A model generated the notes under the pieces. That model worked only from the letters and a program-made list of their open reading frames with translations, was not told the DNA's origin and searched no databases. Positions 25,870-34,909 of a DNA stretch of 64,000 nucleotides are shown piece after piece (the stretch's first letter is position 1; each line of letters starts with the position of its first letter). A program made the translations under genes and the position numbers. Source of the stretch: Fimenecus sp045613065 (lineage in GTDB: Bacteria; Bacillota; Clostridia; Oscillospirales; Acutalibacteraceae). The DNA is taken from positions 1-64,000 of the forward strand of contig JAZLAH010000015.1 in assembly GCA_045613065.1 (NCBI GenBank), in the 5' to 3' direction.

Positions 25870-26733
25870 TTATCTGTCGTTGTGTTCTTTATTCTTGGGT
25901 TCAAATGCTTTGTTAATTGTATTTGTAATTGTGTTAGCGTGGTCACGAACTTGTGAAAGTTCTGCTCTCTTTTCTTTTGCGTCAAGATTAACAAACTTGT
26001 CACTTATTCCCATTATAGGTTCAGGCTTATAACCTGCTCTTGATGTTGTAATATACGAAATAGCTTGTGCCGAGAATTCAAGATTATCTCTATTGAACTC
26101 TCCCTTATCAAGTCTTGCAAATGCAATCTCTTTTGAAAGAGCACGGACAATTTCATCCCCTTCCAATCCCTGTCGAATAAAAATCTTCTTTGATTCAGAT
26201 TGATAAATTGCATTTATATTTTCAGAAAGTTGGTTGCTGATTTCAACAGGAACAGGAGAAATTGTAATCATTGCTTTTACCACTTTACGAGCATCAGGAA
26301 CTTTTGCTTTTTGTGTTCTCGGTTTTGCATTAGTCTGTGAAATATCAAACACCTTTTTTGCATTATATGGAACTATTGTTTTTCCTTCATCATTTGTGTA
26401 CTCTTTACCGGGTTCAAGAATAAGAATACCTGACTCCCCTTTTTTAATAAATACGTGATTCTTTTGCCAAGTTTTCGAATCACAAAGTCTTGTTGCATCA
26501 GGACTTTGGTAAGCAACTAGAAGCGCATTACTTACAGAGTATCTGTTAAATCTGCTTTGTACATCAAGATATGCCATTACAGAATCCGGATTATTAAGTT
26601 CCTCTGTTGCTTTTTCAAGCATTTCATAAGCCAATGTACGATTTTCATTTCTCTGTTTTATCCAATCTTCTTTTGAAAAAGGCTCCATTGTTGTTTGCTT
26701 TTCATTTCCAAAAAGTTCATCGATTTCTGCCAT
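25870..26733 (-). CDS. ArdC-like N-terminal ssDNA-binding domain protein
   Basis: 287 residues. The central pattern YLDVQSRFNRYSVSNALLVAYQSPDATRLCDSKTW, then FIKKGESGILILEPG, matches the ArdC/LtrC-type N-terminal domain that binds single-stranded DNA and protects transferred DNA. The peptidase-like HExxH part of full ArdC is not visible, although a later REIAF/AKEIAFARLDKG segment occupies that place. It overlaps pcfB by 17 bp. The 43525 protein begins with a related domain. Confidence 0.65.
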   Translation of the reverse strand: MAEIDELFGNEKQTTMEPFSKEDWIKQRNENRTLAYEMLEKATEELNNPDSVMAYLDVQSRFNRYSVSNALLVAYQSPDATRLCDSKTWQKNHVFIKKGESGILILEPGKEYTNDEGKTIVPYNAKKVFDISQTNAKPRTQKAKVPDARKVVKAMITISPVPVEISNQLSENINAIYQSESKKIFIRQGLEGDEIVRALSKEIAFARLDKGEFNRDNLEFSAQAISYITTSRAGYKPEPIMGISDKFVNLDAKEKRAELSQVRDHANTITNTINKAFEPKNKEHNDR

Positions 26734-27463
26734 TTGTTTTAGCTCCTTTCTTTTTTGTTTTTAATTTTTGTTGAGTAAATTTTCCATTCATTACATTTTT
26801 TCTTTCTTCCTTTATTTCATTAAGTTGCGCTCTTACTGAAGGTCGGGAAGCTTTTTCATCCCGTGTATGGCGTCGGATTTCGTTGATTCCGGAGGTAGGC
26901 TCGGACGGACGGGATTTTTCCGTCTTCGCCATAGAGGGGTTTTCAATCTCACTCTTTTCTTTCTGTTGAGGTTTAGCAAAGAGTTCATCAATAAACTTAT
27001 CCTCTATACTCTTTTCAGGAATCTGCTTTTCTTTTGGTTTCTTAATATCACCTTTGGCTTTTTCAAGACTTGCACGAACAGTTGCTTTATTATTTGCACC
27101 TAAATTAAATCTTTGGAAAATACGATTTACTTTTGGTGCATCTTCTGCACGAACCATAATGTCACATTTTTCGTCTTTTGATTTTCTATCATTAAGAACA
27201 TGGTACATTACGCCATATTTTTTTGCCTCTTTGCAAAATTTCAACAATTCCTTTTTATCAATCTCAAAGACTTTAATAGGCTTTTTAGATTTTAACATAG
27301 TATTAAGTGATGCCTTACCTTTTGTCCTTTTTGTGTCTTTAAGAGAGGCTAATATGAGCTTAACAAGTCGTTCTGCTCCATCCATTGACATCTTTCCTGC
27401 AACCTCAACGCCTTGTAATGTCATTCTCACTATTTGTTCTGCTGCATCGCCTGAAGCGTTCAT
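26717..27463 (-). CDS. pcfB: PcfB-family protein (DUF3801)
   Basis: 248 residues. DAAEQIVRMTLQGVEVAGKMSMDGAERL and FCKEAKKYGVMYHVLNDRK, followed by CDIMVRAEDAPKVNRIFQRF, are DUF3801/PcfB signatures. PcfB is a relaxosome accessory protein that docks substrate to the coupling protein (family knowledge). The C-terminal 100 residues are basic and probably disordered. It overlaps the relaxase 3' end by 59 bp, an unusually long coupled overlap. Confidence 0.85.
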   Translation of the reverse strand: MNASGDAAEQIVRMTLQGVEVAGKMSMDGAERLVKLILASLKDTKRTKGKASLNTMLKSKKPIKVFEIDKKELLKFCKEAKKYGVMYHVLNDRKSKDEKCDIMVRAEDAPKVNRIFQRFNLGANNKATVRASLEKAKGDIKKPKEKQIPEKSIEDKFIDELFAKPQQKEKSEIENPSMAKTEKSRPSEPTSGINEIRRHTRDEKASRPSVRAQLNEIKEERKNVMNGKFTQQKLKTKKKGAKTNGRNR

Positions 27464-28790
27464 CTACACTCATCTCCTTTCGTTCTTTATCATTCATAAT
27501 TTTATTTATTTTCTCTTCAATTTTAGGTTCAGTATTCTGAATCCTATCACATATACGAATATCTTTTCTTAAGATTTTCATTCGTTCTGAAAGAGTTGAG
27601 ATAGCATTCTTTATTTCAGCAATTTCTTTCTCATCGCTATTTCTTATTGCAACTTTTAATTTGTTACGAAGTGCTTTTCGTCCGTCATCACACTCTTTTA
27701 ATTCACTTTCACATGCTGACTTATATTCGGTTAATTGTTCAGAAGATTCAATATTATTTCCACACAAAAGATTCTGTTGTTCAATGAGTTTATCGAGTTT
27801 TCTCATTTCATCAATAAGATACTTGTCTATCTCTCTGTTTGTTTTCGGATTTGTCTTAACGAACTGAACAACCGTTACAAAAGAAACATAAATCTCTTGA
27901 TACGTCGGCTCAACAATTGGCACAAAAAATTCCTCAACAAGATTGTCCTGTTGAGGAATTTCTATGCTATATTTTTTCCATTTCGACATAATTCGTTCTT
28001 CAATACCAGCAACCGTATAATCTTGACCAAGTGTTTTTAATCTTCTTGGTCTTTCAAAATTAGGATGTGATATTGTTGGATATTTTCGATTAAAATTAAA
28101 TCTATATCCAAGTTTTTTCATTTCAAAATAAAATGCTTTTGTACTCGTTGTCTTCAAAATACATTCATCAATATCTCTTTTTATTATTGAATCTTTTGTC
28201 CATTCACCCTTCTTTTCTGCCATATATAAGTCGTAACTTTTGTGACTTCTATTCTTTGGTTCTTCGATTACGGATAATCCATATTCACGACAAAGGTCAT
28301 CAGAGATTTTTCGAAGTAGTGCATAACTCTTATTATTATCATAATACTTTTTTCCATCCATAAACGAAACTGAATTCAAGACAAAATGATTATGACGGCA
28401 ATCCGTATTAAGATGAGTTGCAACAACAACTTCAAATCTATCACCAAAAGCTCGTCGTGCAAACTCTTTACCAAGTTCGTGAATTATTTCTGGTGTACCT
28501 TCACCGGGAGAAAAAGATTGGATAATGTGAAATCCTAAAATGCCATTAACTTTATCATACTCTTTCTTTGTTTCACTCATTCTTTTAAATGCATTTTCAT
28601 ATTTGCAGTTAATACCACTAACAAAAAACTTTTCTTCGGTTTTTAAATCATTCACAGTATAGTTAAGTGTACTATGCAAATCTAAAAAGATTTCTTCATA
28701 GTTTTCGTTTAATGTTTTTTTCTTATTTCCAATGTATGATATAGTTCTGTCGAGCCGAGTTTGAATATCTTTTATATAAACTATTGCCAC
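27405..28790 (-). CDS. Conjugative relaxase (MobA/VirD2 family)
   Basis: 461 residues. The N-terminal relaxase domain shows a candidate catalytic Tyr region (TISYIGNKKKT), GFHIIQSFSPGEGTPEIIHELG, and the metal-binding histidine motif VVVATHLNTDCRHNHFVLNSV near residue 130. The C-terminal half contains a coiled coil. It nicks oriT and pilots the strand into the recipient. It overlaps mobC upstream by 10 bp and pcfB downstream. The candidate oriT lies just upstream of mobC. Confidence 0.92.
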   Translation of the reverse strand: MAIVYIKDIQTRLDRTISYIGNKKKTLNENYEEIFLDLHSTLNYTVNDLKTEEKFFVSGINCKYENAFKRMSETKKEYDKVNGILGFHIIQSFSPGEGTPEIIHELGKEFARRAFGDRFEVVVATHLNTDCRHNHFVLNSVSFMDGKKYYDNNKSYALLRKISDDLCREYGLSVIEEPKNRSHKSYDLYMAEKKGEWTKDSIIKRDIDECILKTTSTKAFYFEMKKLGYRFNFNRKYPTISHPNFERPRRLKTLGQDYTVAGIEERIMSKWKKYSIEIPQQDNLVEEFFVPIVEPTYQEIYVSFVTVVQFVKTNPKTNREIDKYLIDEMRKLDKLIEQQNLLCGNNIESSEQLTEYKSACESELKECDDGRKALRNKLKVAIRNSDEKEIAEIKNAISTLSERMKILRKDIRICDRIQNTEPKIEEKINKIMNDKERKEMSVDERFRRCSRTNSENDITRR

Positions 28791-29119
28791 TGTTTGTCTC
28801 GCTTTTTAAAATCAAATGCTTCACGCATTTCATCTTCAATAACATCAAGTTTATTCAAATGTATTTGTAAATCAGCAGTATTCAAAATACCACTACTCCG
28901 TGCAATAACAAGAATTTGATTAATATTATTACCCAACATTCGTAATTCTCTGATGAGTTTTTTGTAATCTACAGGTGGTGGAATTGGTGGTCTATATCCT
29001 TGAATTAAATAACGAATTAAAGTCGATTTTCCTAATCCTGTTTCTTTACACAAATCACAAAGTTCTTGATATTCTTTTTCGTTATAATAGGATATTACCA
29101 TAATAGGTCTTCTTCGCAC
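28781..29119 (-). CDS. mobC: MobC-type relaxosome accessory protein
   Basis: 112 residues from a GTG at 29119, supported by AAGGAAAGGG 8 nt upstream. It has a ribbon-helix-helix-like N-terminus (YYNEKEYQELCDLCKETGLGKSTLIRYLI) and the conserved MobC segment RELRMLGNNINQILVIARSSG. It helps the relaxase recognise oriT. Its start lies inside the small ORF 29095-29220, so translation of the two may be coupled. Confidence 0.9.
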   Translation of the reverse strand: MRRRPIMVISYYNEKEYQELCDLCKETGLGKSTLIRYLIQGYRPPIPPPVDYKKLIRELRMLGNNINQILVIARSSGILNTADLQIHLNKLDVIEDEMREAFDFKKRDKQWQ

Positions 29120-29220
29120 TTAATCAACCCTTTCCTTTTAAATTTTTCAACCAAAATTGTAGCAGCTACATTAGAAGATAAAAGCAAACTTATGACTGCT
29201 ACATAAGCCAATGTGTCCAA
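29095..29220 (-). CDS. 41-residue membrane peptide upstream of mobC
   Basis: A TTG start at 29220 follows GAAGGTGAT; the TAA is at 29095. The peptide is one hydrophobic helix (LAYVAVISLLLSSNVAATIL) followed by a basic tail (VEKFKRKGLIK). It overlaps mobC by 25 bp in another frame. The ribosome site, helix and operon position make it plausible, but it could also serve as a coupling leader. Confidence 0.45.
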   Translation of the reverse strand: MDTLAYVAVISLLLSSNVAATILVEKFKRKGLIKCEEDLLW

Positions 29221-29243
29221 TGGAATCACCTTCTTTCTTTTGG

Positions 29244-29304
29244 GGTGTTAGGGGTGAAACCCTTAACAAGCGAATTTGACTATTCAAATTCAGTGCTTGT
29301 TAAG
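29244..29304 (-). other. Candidate origin of transfer (oriT)
   Basis: A 17-bp stem, CTTAACAAGC plus GAATTTG (29262-29278), pairs with CAAATTC and GCTTGTTAAG (29285-29304). It has a 3-nt bulge and a 6-nt loop. A second overlapping repeat, GTTAGGG/CCCTTAAC, lies just left. It lies in the only non-coding gap of the relaxosome operon, immediately upstream of the mobC leader, the usual place for oriT. Confidence 0.6.
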
Positions 29305-29341
29305 ACTGATGCCACGCATCTATCTTCCATATAAAGGTTGT

Positions 29342-29908
29342 TTATCTAACAAAATCTTTACTTTTAGGGTTAAATGGTATCCCTTTGATTTGGTCGTTTA
29401 CTTTGAAAAAATTTTCAGGATATTTGAATTGTTTTAAATACTTTTTAATTTGTTCATCACTCAAACTTTCAAAGTTTTCACCTGAACAACCACATATAAA
29501 AGCTGTTCCAGCAATTATGTCAATAAGCTCTTTTTTATCATCATAAACTCCTCGATTTAAATCTAAACCAAGCATTTTTCCTTCTTCGTTTACGATTATA
29601 CAAACAGGTTCTTCAAAATAATAACCGGGTTCAATTAATCCACCGACAATAGATTGCATTCCTTCAAGCGATGCATCAATCTCAACTTCTTTTGCTACCT
29701 TACCGGGTTCAAGCAAAACTACTTTAATCTTTTCAGTCTCTTTTTCTTCACCATCAACTTCAATTCCTAGAAAATGATTTTCGTCAAGAATTTCATTTCC
29801 TCTATAATAATTTTCTGTTACTTGATGTTTTGCATCTTCCAAACTTTCTGCTTCTACTTCAACATACTTTTTAAAGGTCTGCGTAATAGAAATTTCAAAC
29901 TTCATCAT
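29342..29908 (-). CDS. DpnD/PcfM-like and DUF3846-like accessory protein
   Basis: About 188 residues; ATG at 29908 with AAAGGAGG 10 nt upstream. The N-terminal 50 residues (KFEISITQTFKKYVEVEAES, then ENYYRGNEILDENHF) match the DpnD/PcfM family. The middle (IKVVLLEPGKVAKEVEIDASLEGMQSIVGGLIEP, later IVNEEGKMLGLDLNRG) matches DUF3846. These are small accessory proteins of conjugative elements without defined function. The two parts are fused here. Confidence 0.7.
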   Translation of the reverse strand: MMKFEISITQTFKKYVEVEAESLEDAKHQVTENYYRGNEILDENHFLGIEVDGEEKETEKIKVVLLEPGKVAKEVEIDASLEGMQSIVGGLIEPGYYFEEPVCIIVNEEGKMLGLDLNRGVYDDKKELIDIIAGTAFICGCSGENFESLSDEQIKKYLKQFKYPENFFKVNDQIKGIPFNPKSKDFVR

Positions 29909-30040
29909 TAACAAATAACCTCCTTTTATACTTCTGTAGGATAAGTTTTTTCTATATCACTAATAGTCTTTTACATCTTCACCTATCACAAAAACAGAAT
30001 TTAACATTTGCACTTCCATCTACCTCAATAATGTCAGAAA

Positions 30041-30071
30041 AAAGCGAGTGCTCTTTAAAACCACTCGCTTT
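30041..30071. terminator. Terminator downstream of the NACHT gene
   Basis: AAAGCGAGTG (30041-30050) pairs with CACTCGCTTT (30062-30071) and is followed on the minus strand by six T. It ends the NACHT transcript. The rest of 29909-30226 shows no convincing gene. Confidence 0.75.
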
Positions 30072-30226
30072 CTCCGTGTTAAAAATTTGAGAATAGTCTT
30101 CTAAATTTATACACTCTATTTCTTTTTGATAAGTATTGTCGTAGATACGGCTATCCACATTAAAATACACTTAATGTTGTTTAAGTCTATTATGGAATAT
30201 ATTTTCCTATTGCAGTTAATCTGCGT

Positions 30227-33200
30227 TTATGTATTATTATTTTCTATAATCTTTTTAACATCTAAATCCATCTTCGTATTTGCAAAACTACACCTCTTTA
30301 TGGAAACACCAGGGTAGTATTCAATATTGTGCAATATTTCACCAGTTTTCAAATCAATGCTTACAAGATTATATGATTCATAACACCCAATCAATGTACT
30401 TTGTGTATATGGTATAGCATAATTCCAATATGCATTCCCCCCACAATCGCCAATTTTTCTTGATGAAATCTGGTCAATATTAGAATACTTAATGTTTTTC
30501 AGATTATCTATATATATCAGTTTTTCATTACTATCAGTAATAAGAGCATCTGTAAAATCTTCTGACAAATACATATAACTGTATCGTCCAAAGGAAGTAC
30601 CAGTAACATATTGTGTCATATAATTATTTGCTAACGGATGTTCATGTTTAACATAAACAAAATCAAGTGGCTTAAGTTTATGTGTAGTGTTAATGTATTT
30701 CCCATTTTTTCTTTTATAACATTGTAAATTGAGCATTTCACTAATTTCTTCATTTTCTTCAATAAAAAAGCCTTTTGTGAGCCAATATGTTTGTATTCCT
30801 TCTCTATTTTTAGCTCCAGATATACCCAAATCACCATTGCTATAAATAAACCTAGAATACAATTTCGTATCTAGCAAAGGAATTGTATAATACCACTCTT
30901 TAACATAGTTATACATTTGTCCATCCAGATTTCTAGAATAATATTCACATCTTGTGTCAACACTGCTACCTTCCTGCAAGAAATCCTCAACAATTGCAAC
31001 TTCTATCTCATTCTTTTTATAAGCACCTCCACCTAAGCGTTCATTATCCCCTGCTTTAGTAACTACAAAATATTTTTGCTTTGCAACATCATATTCCAAA
31101 CACTGATATTGAGTTGTTATTAATAGATGTGTCCCACTATCATTAAAACAAATGGTCTCTACACTTTCATTAGTATGAAGAGTAGAAAAAATATCTATCA
31201 TCATATCATTGTTAAGGTTTACTAAGACAACTTTTTCATGTTCTGGACGTGCAAAAGTTATTCCCATAATATTGTTACCCTTATCATAACTACAGTTTCC
31301 AATAAAATATTCAGGTTCGTTAAAACATATATGTCGATTCAATCGTGCAGGATTACCCTCGAAAATTGAAATTCCATTAGTCATATGTACCAACGCAAAT
31401 GTATTAGGAGAATTAAGCAAAGTTAGTGCTATAGTCTCATAATAGGCACAGTTGTACTTCAAAATAATCGTATCATTTTCAGAATTCCATTCATATGTGT
31501 TTGTATCATTGCTAATGATAAAACAGTTGTTAGTTGGAATCACATTAGTTTTAAACATAAGCGCAGATTTTATATTAATGTTTGTTTCATTATTACCTGC
31601 TGATTTTTCATCTATTGAAGTATTAGTACCATTTGAAACGTCTTCTGAATTTTCGAGTAGTTTTTTTATACCTTCTACAGAGAATTCCATTATGATATTG
31701 TTAGTATTTCTATTATTAATATTTACCTCATAACAAGTAGTATCATACATTACGTAACATTCATTCTTGTTATTCGGATTAGGATGTATTGCTTTAGGGG
31801 ATTCTAAATAATCATTATGCTCAATATTAATTAAACTTGGTGCATTTTCTATTATAACTTCTACTACCCTGCCAACACAGTCAAATAATTCCATATTTTT
31901 TGTTTCGAAATTATAATATACAAATGCTGTTCTATGTGGTATATAAGTGAATGTAGGATGTGTTCCTGGTTCTGAAAAAAACTCAAGTAATTTTTCTTTT
32001 TCTTTTGTTTGAAAATCAATTGAAGATATCTCACAAAACACCTCTATATATTCGTCTTCATCGCTCAAGTCATCATAACCGTCAACAAATTGACCATCTG
32101 TAATATACGGATTATAATCTGATGAAAAAGCATACATAGGTGAAGATATGTCTTGTGCATATAGTTCCGTATTTTTATTTAATTCAACATTAAAGTTATA
32201 AACTATATTTTTTTCTTGTATATCGAGTATAATCACATTTTTTTCATCACATATAACAATTATGTTTTGAGAGTCTTCTGTAAATCCAATATAATTAATT
32301 TGCTTGAACGCATCCATCTTAAATACATACGGCATTTCATATGGTTCATCCAAATCAAATAAATATATTCCTCTATCCTCATGAGTGTGTGTTTTGGTGA
32401 TTAACCATTTTTGGCAATTAGAAATTTTTAAAAAACCTTTATTAGAGAAATCATAATCACTTGCTGGTTCATCTGAGTAAAGTTCATACTCTAGTTTTCC
32501 AGAATGCACATCCCAACATTTAATTAAACCATATCCATCTATTGTAAAACATTTTTCTCCTTTATAAACAAATTCTATCACATTATCTTTGTGATTTTCT
32601 GGCTCAAAATTTTCTTTATACAAACTGGCACCATCAAAATTCACTGCTAAAAAGCCTTTTTCTCCCATTTTACTACAGTTAACATTAAAGAAACTACATT
32701 TACGTAAATCCAATCTAGATAAATTTACTCCCGATAATTCTTTTCTTCCATGTAAAACAGTAGAAAGTATGTTTTGTAGCAAATGATATACCTCTATATT
32801 TTTAGCACATAATTCTCGACAAAAATCTATTGTAGCTGATAATACTTTTTGTCTATCATTATTCATTTTTGGTAAATACCATTTTTGTGTTTTATCATTA
32901 TATTGTGGTTTATTACGATGTTCCATAAGAATTTCACTTATAAATTGTATTTTTTGAGCATTCCAAAAATGAGTGTTTAAAAAGCCGTTAAAACTATAAA
33001 CTCCAAAATCATGTGAATTATGTTGATAAAAACTAAAATCAATACATTGAAGCATTATAAGCAATTGAATATCCCACATTGCTGAAAAATAATCTCTAAA
33101 GTTGTGATGACAAAAGGAATATCTTCTTCTATTATTATAATCACCTTCATTAATAGTATATTGATATACTATACCTAAATGATTATAAATACCTGCTATA

Positions 33201-34822
33201 ACACGGTCAATATTTATTTCATTTTCTGACAACATAAATGATTCAGCAGCCTTTTTAATGTCTTGTGTTTTATAATCAAAATTCGAAAATGGACACTTTA
33301 TATTATCGATAAACAATTTATTAACACAGAAAAAAGCTGACTCAATAGTTCTAATAAAGTCTTGCTCATTCATATAAAAAACATTTTGTGTTTCATATAC
33401 CCATCCAATATAAGGAATAATAAAATCTATAATAAAATCAATTTGGTTTTTCTTAAAATCAAGTATTTGAGAATTAATGAAACGTTCTTTAACATTATAG
33501 AAGTCCGAATTTTCATGAAAGAAACGATGCAATATTTCACCCGCAGTTTCAGGTAAATATTGATATTCAGTTTTTTGTGCTGTAAACATACACAAATATA
33601 ATGGTGTACTAAGGCACTCCATAAGTGGTTTACACGCTTTTATATTACCAATCATGATATCGTTAAATTCGCATTCTGCTAGATGTGATAAAATCGTCTC
33701 CTGATTGATTCCTACTACACGTATAGTCTCAAAATCAATGGCAAAGTATGCGGCATGTGTTTCTCTACTAGTTGTAACTATACGCACATTTGGATATTTA
33801 CTAAGCATGGCAATTTCGTTGCTTAAAACTTGTCGAAATTCGGTATCACTTTTCACCTCATTAAAACCATCTAATAAGAGCACATACTCCGGTATATTAT
33901 CCTCAGGATATCTTTGAAACTCTTTTTCAATTTCATCTAATGTCTGAATGGATACCGAGTTCAATGAACTGTGTTTTTCTATAAGTTGTGCAATATATCT
34001 TGTGATAAAATTCGTTTTTCTAAGCGCGTCATCATACCAATCAAGTATGTGTTGTGGACACCTATTCAATTCAATAAAAATTGGAACTGACGTAGTCTCT
34101 AAATTTGAATCAGTTGTCTCAAATGTATTTTCTAAAATCTGTTGAAGAAATGTGGTTTTACCTATACCACCATTACCAACTATAGCAATATTATTGTTGG
34201 ATTCTAAGTAAATGTCCATAATTGGTATAATATTTCCATCTCTTGATTTGGCTTGGGTAATAAACTGTGTTTCTTCTATATATCCGTCCGGAAGCAACTG
34301 TTTTAATATATTTAGAGAATAAAATCTATTCCCCTCATTACGAGAATTTTTATAACTAATTTGAGACGCCGTCCATATTTTTTGTTTCAGATTCGTTGAT
34401 GTGCCATAATTATTTGTCATATGTTGACATTTACTTTGAAGATAATTGAACAAGCTATTATGTACAGCAACTTCTTTCTCAAAACTATCATTCCAAAATA
34501 AAAACTGCTCATCAGATAATTCTGTACCTAACACGTTTGAGAAAATATTTCTAAGGTCATTTCCCGTGGTGCAGTTTATCCATAATTCCATACTATCAAC
34601 AATTGTTTCTTCTATCGCTGAGCTGTCATATTCCCATTCAAATTTATTACATGTAACTTTTAATGAATTGTCTAATGACTCTATTAAATCAGCAAATAAT
34701 TGTTCATTTGCAGAAATAGATTTTTCCGATGATATTTTATCCAAACCTTTTGTGACACGATATTCCACAACAAATTTAAACATTTCAAAAAGCCAATATA
34801 TAGCAGCATTTTCGTTTTCCAT
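30227..34822 (-). CDS. NACHT-type STAND NTPase with pentapeptide and WD40-like C-terminus
   Basis: About 1531 residues from ATG 34822 (GAGGAG 7 nt upstream). After a ~200-residue helical N-terminus come Walker A NIAIVGNGGIGKTTFLQQIL (~216) and Walker B YVLLLDGFNEV (~314), then VRIVTTSRETH. A helical arm to ~700 is followed by pentapeptide-like ELSGVNLSRLDLRKCSFFNV, then WD40-like blades (IKCWDVHSGKLEYELY, VSIDLKTGEILHNIEY). NACHT proteins of this shape act as antiviral sensors in bacteria. It stands alone with its own terminator, splitting transfer genes, so I read it as cargo. Confidence 0.8.
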   Translation of the reverse strand: MENENAAIYWLFEMFKFVVEYRVTKGLDKISSEKSISANEQLFADLIESLDNSLKVTCNKFEWEYDSSAIEETIVDSMELWINCTTGNDLRNIFSNVLGTELSDEQFLFWNDSFEKEVAVHNSLFNYLQSKCQHMTNNYGTSTNLKQKIWTASQISYKNSRNEGNRFYSLNILKQLLPDGYIEETQFITQAKSRDGNIIPIMDIYLESNNNIAIVGNGGIGKTTFLQQILENTFETTDSNLETTSVPIFIELNRCPQHILDWYDDALRKTNFITRYIAQLIEKHSSLNSVSIQTLDEIEKEFQRYPEDNIPEYVLLLDGFNEVKSDTEFRQVLSNEIAMLSKYPNVRIVTTSRETHAAYFAIDFETIRVVGINQETILSHLAECEFNDIMIGNIKACKPLMECLSTPLYLCMFTAQKTEYQYLPETAGEILHRFFHENSDFYNVKERFINSQILDFKKNQIDFIIDFIIPYIGWVYETQNVFYMNEQDFIRTIESAFFCVNKLFIDNIKCPFSNFDYKTQDIKKAAESFMLSENEINIDRVIAGIYNHLGIVYQYTINEGDYNNRRRYSFCHHNFRDYFSAMWDIQLLIMLQCIDFSFYQHNSHDFGVYSFNGFLNTHFWNAQKIQFISEILMEHRNKPQYNDKTQKWYLPKMNNDRQKVLSATIDFCRELCAKNIEVYHLLQNILSTVLHGRKELSGVNLSRLDLRKCSFFNVNCSKMGEKGFLAVNFDGASLYKENFEPENHKDNVIEFVYKGEKCFTIDGYGLIKCWDVHSGKLEYELYSDEPASDYDFSNKGFLKISNCQKWLITKTHTHEDRGIYLFDLDEPYEMPYVFKMDAFKQINYIGFTEDSQNIIVICDEKNVIILDIQEKNIVYNFNVELNKNTELYAQDISSPMYAFSSDYNPYITDGQFVDGYDDLSDEDEYIEVFCEISSIDFQTKEKEKLLEFFSEPGTHPTFTYIPHRTAFVYYNFETKNMELFDCVGRVVEVIIENAPSLINIEHNDYLESPKAIHPNPNNKNECYVMYDTTCYEVNINNRNTNNIIMEFSVEGIKKLLENSEDVSNGTNTSIDEKSAGNNETNINIKSALMFKTNVIPTNNCFIISNDTNTYEWNSENDTIILKYNCAYYETIALTLLNSPNTFALVHMTNGISIFEGNPARLNRHICFNEPEYFIGNCSYDKGNNIMGITFARPEHEKVVLVNLNNDMMIDIFSTLHTNESVETICFNDSGTHLLITTQYQCLEYDVAKQKYFVVTKAGDNERLGGGAYKKNEIEVAIVEDFLQEGSSVDTRCEYYSRNLDGQMYNYVKEWYYTIPLLDTKLYSRFIYSNGDLGISGAKNREGIQTYWLTKGFFIEENEEISEMLNLQCYKRKNGKYINTTHKLKPLDFVYVKHEHPLANNYMTQYVTGTSFGRYSYMYLSEDFTDALITDSNEKLIYIDNLKNIKYSNIDQISSRKIGDCGGNAYWNYAIPYTQSTLIGCYESYNLVSIDLKTGEILHNIEYYPGVSIKRCSFANTKMDLDVKKIIENNNT

Positions 34823-34909
34823 CATAATTCTCCTCAAAATATATTGTTAATATCAATTTTATATTCAATTTTAGTTTATGTCAACTCACAAAGATACTTA
34901 TTTATTTAA

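Noticed and set aside
29979..30170. 63-codon frame on the minus strand between the NACHT gene and the PcfM-like gene
   Set aside because: It runs through the NACHT terminator hairpin (30041-30071), has no convincing ribosome site and no recognisable sequence.
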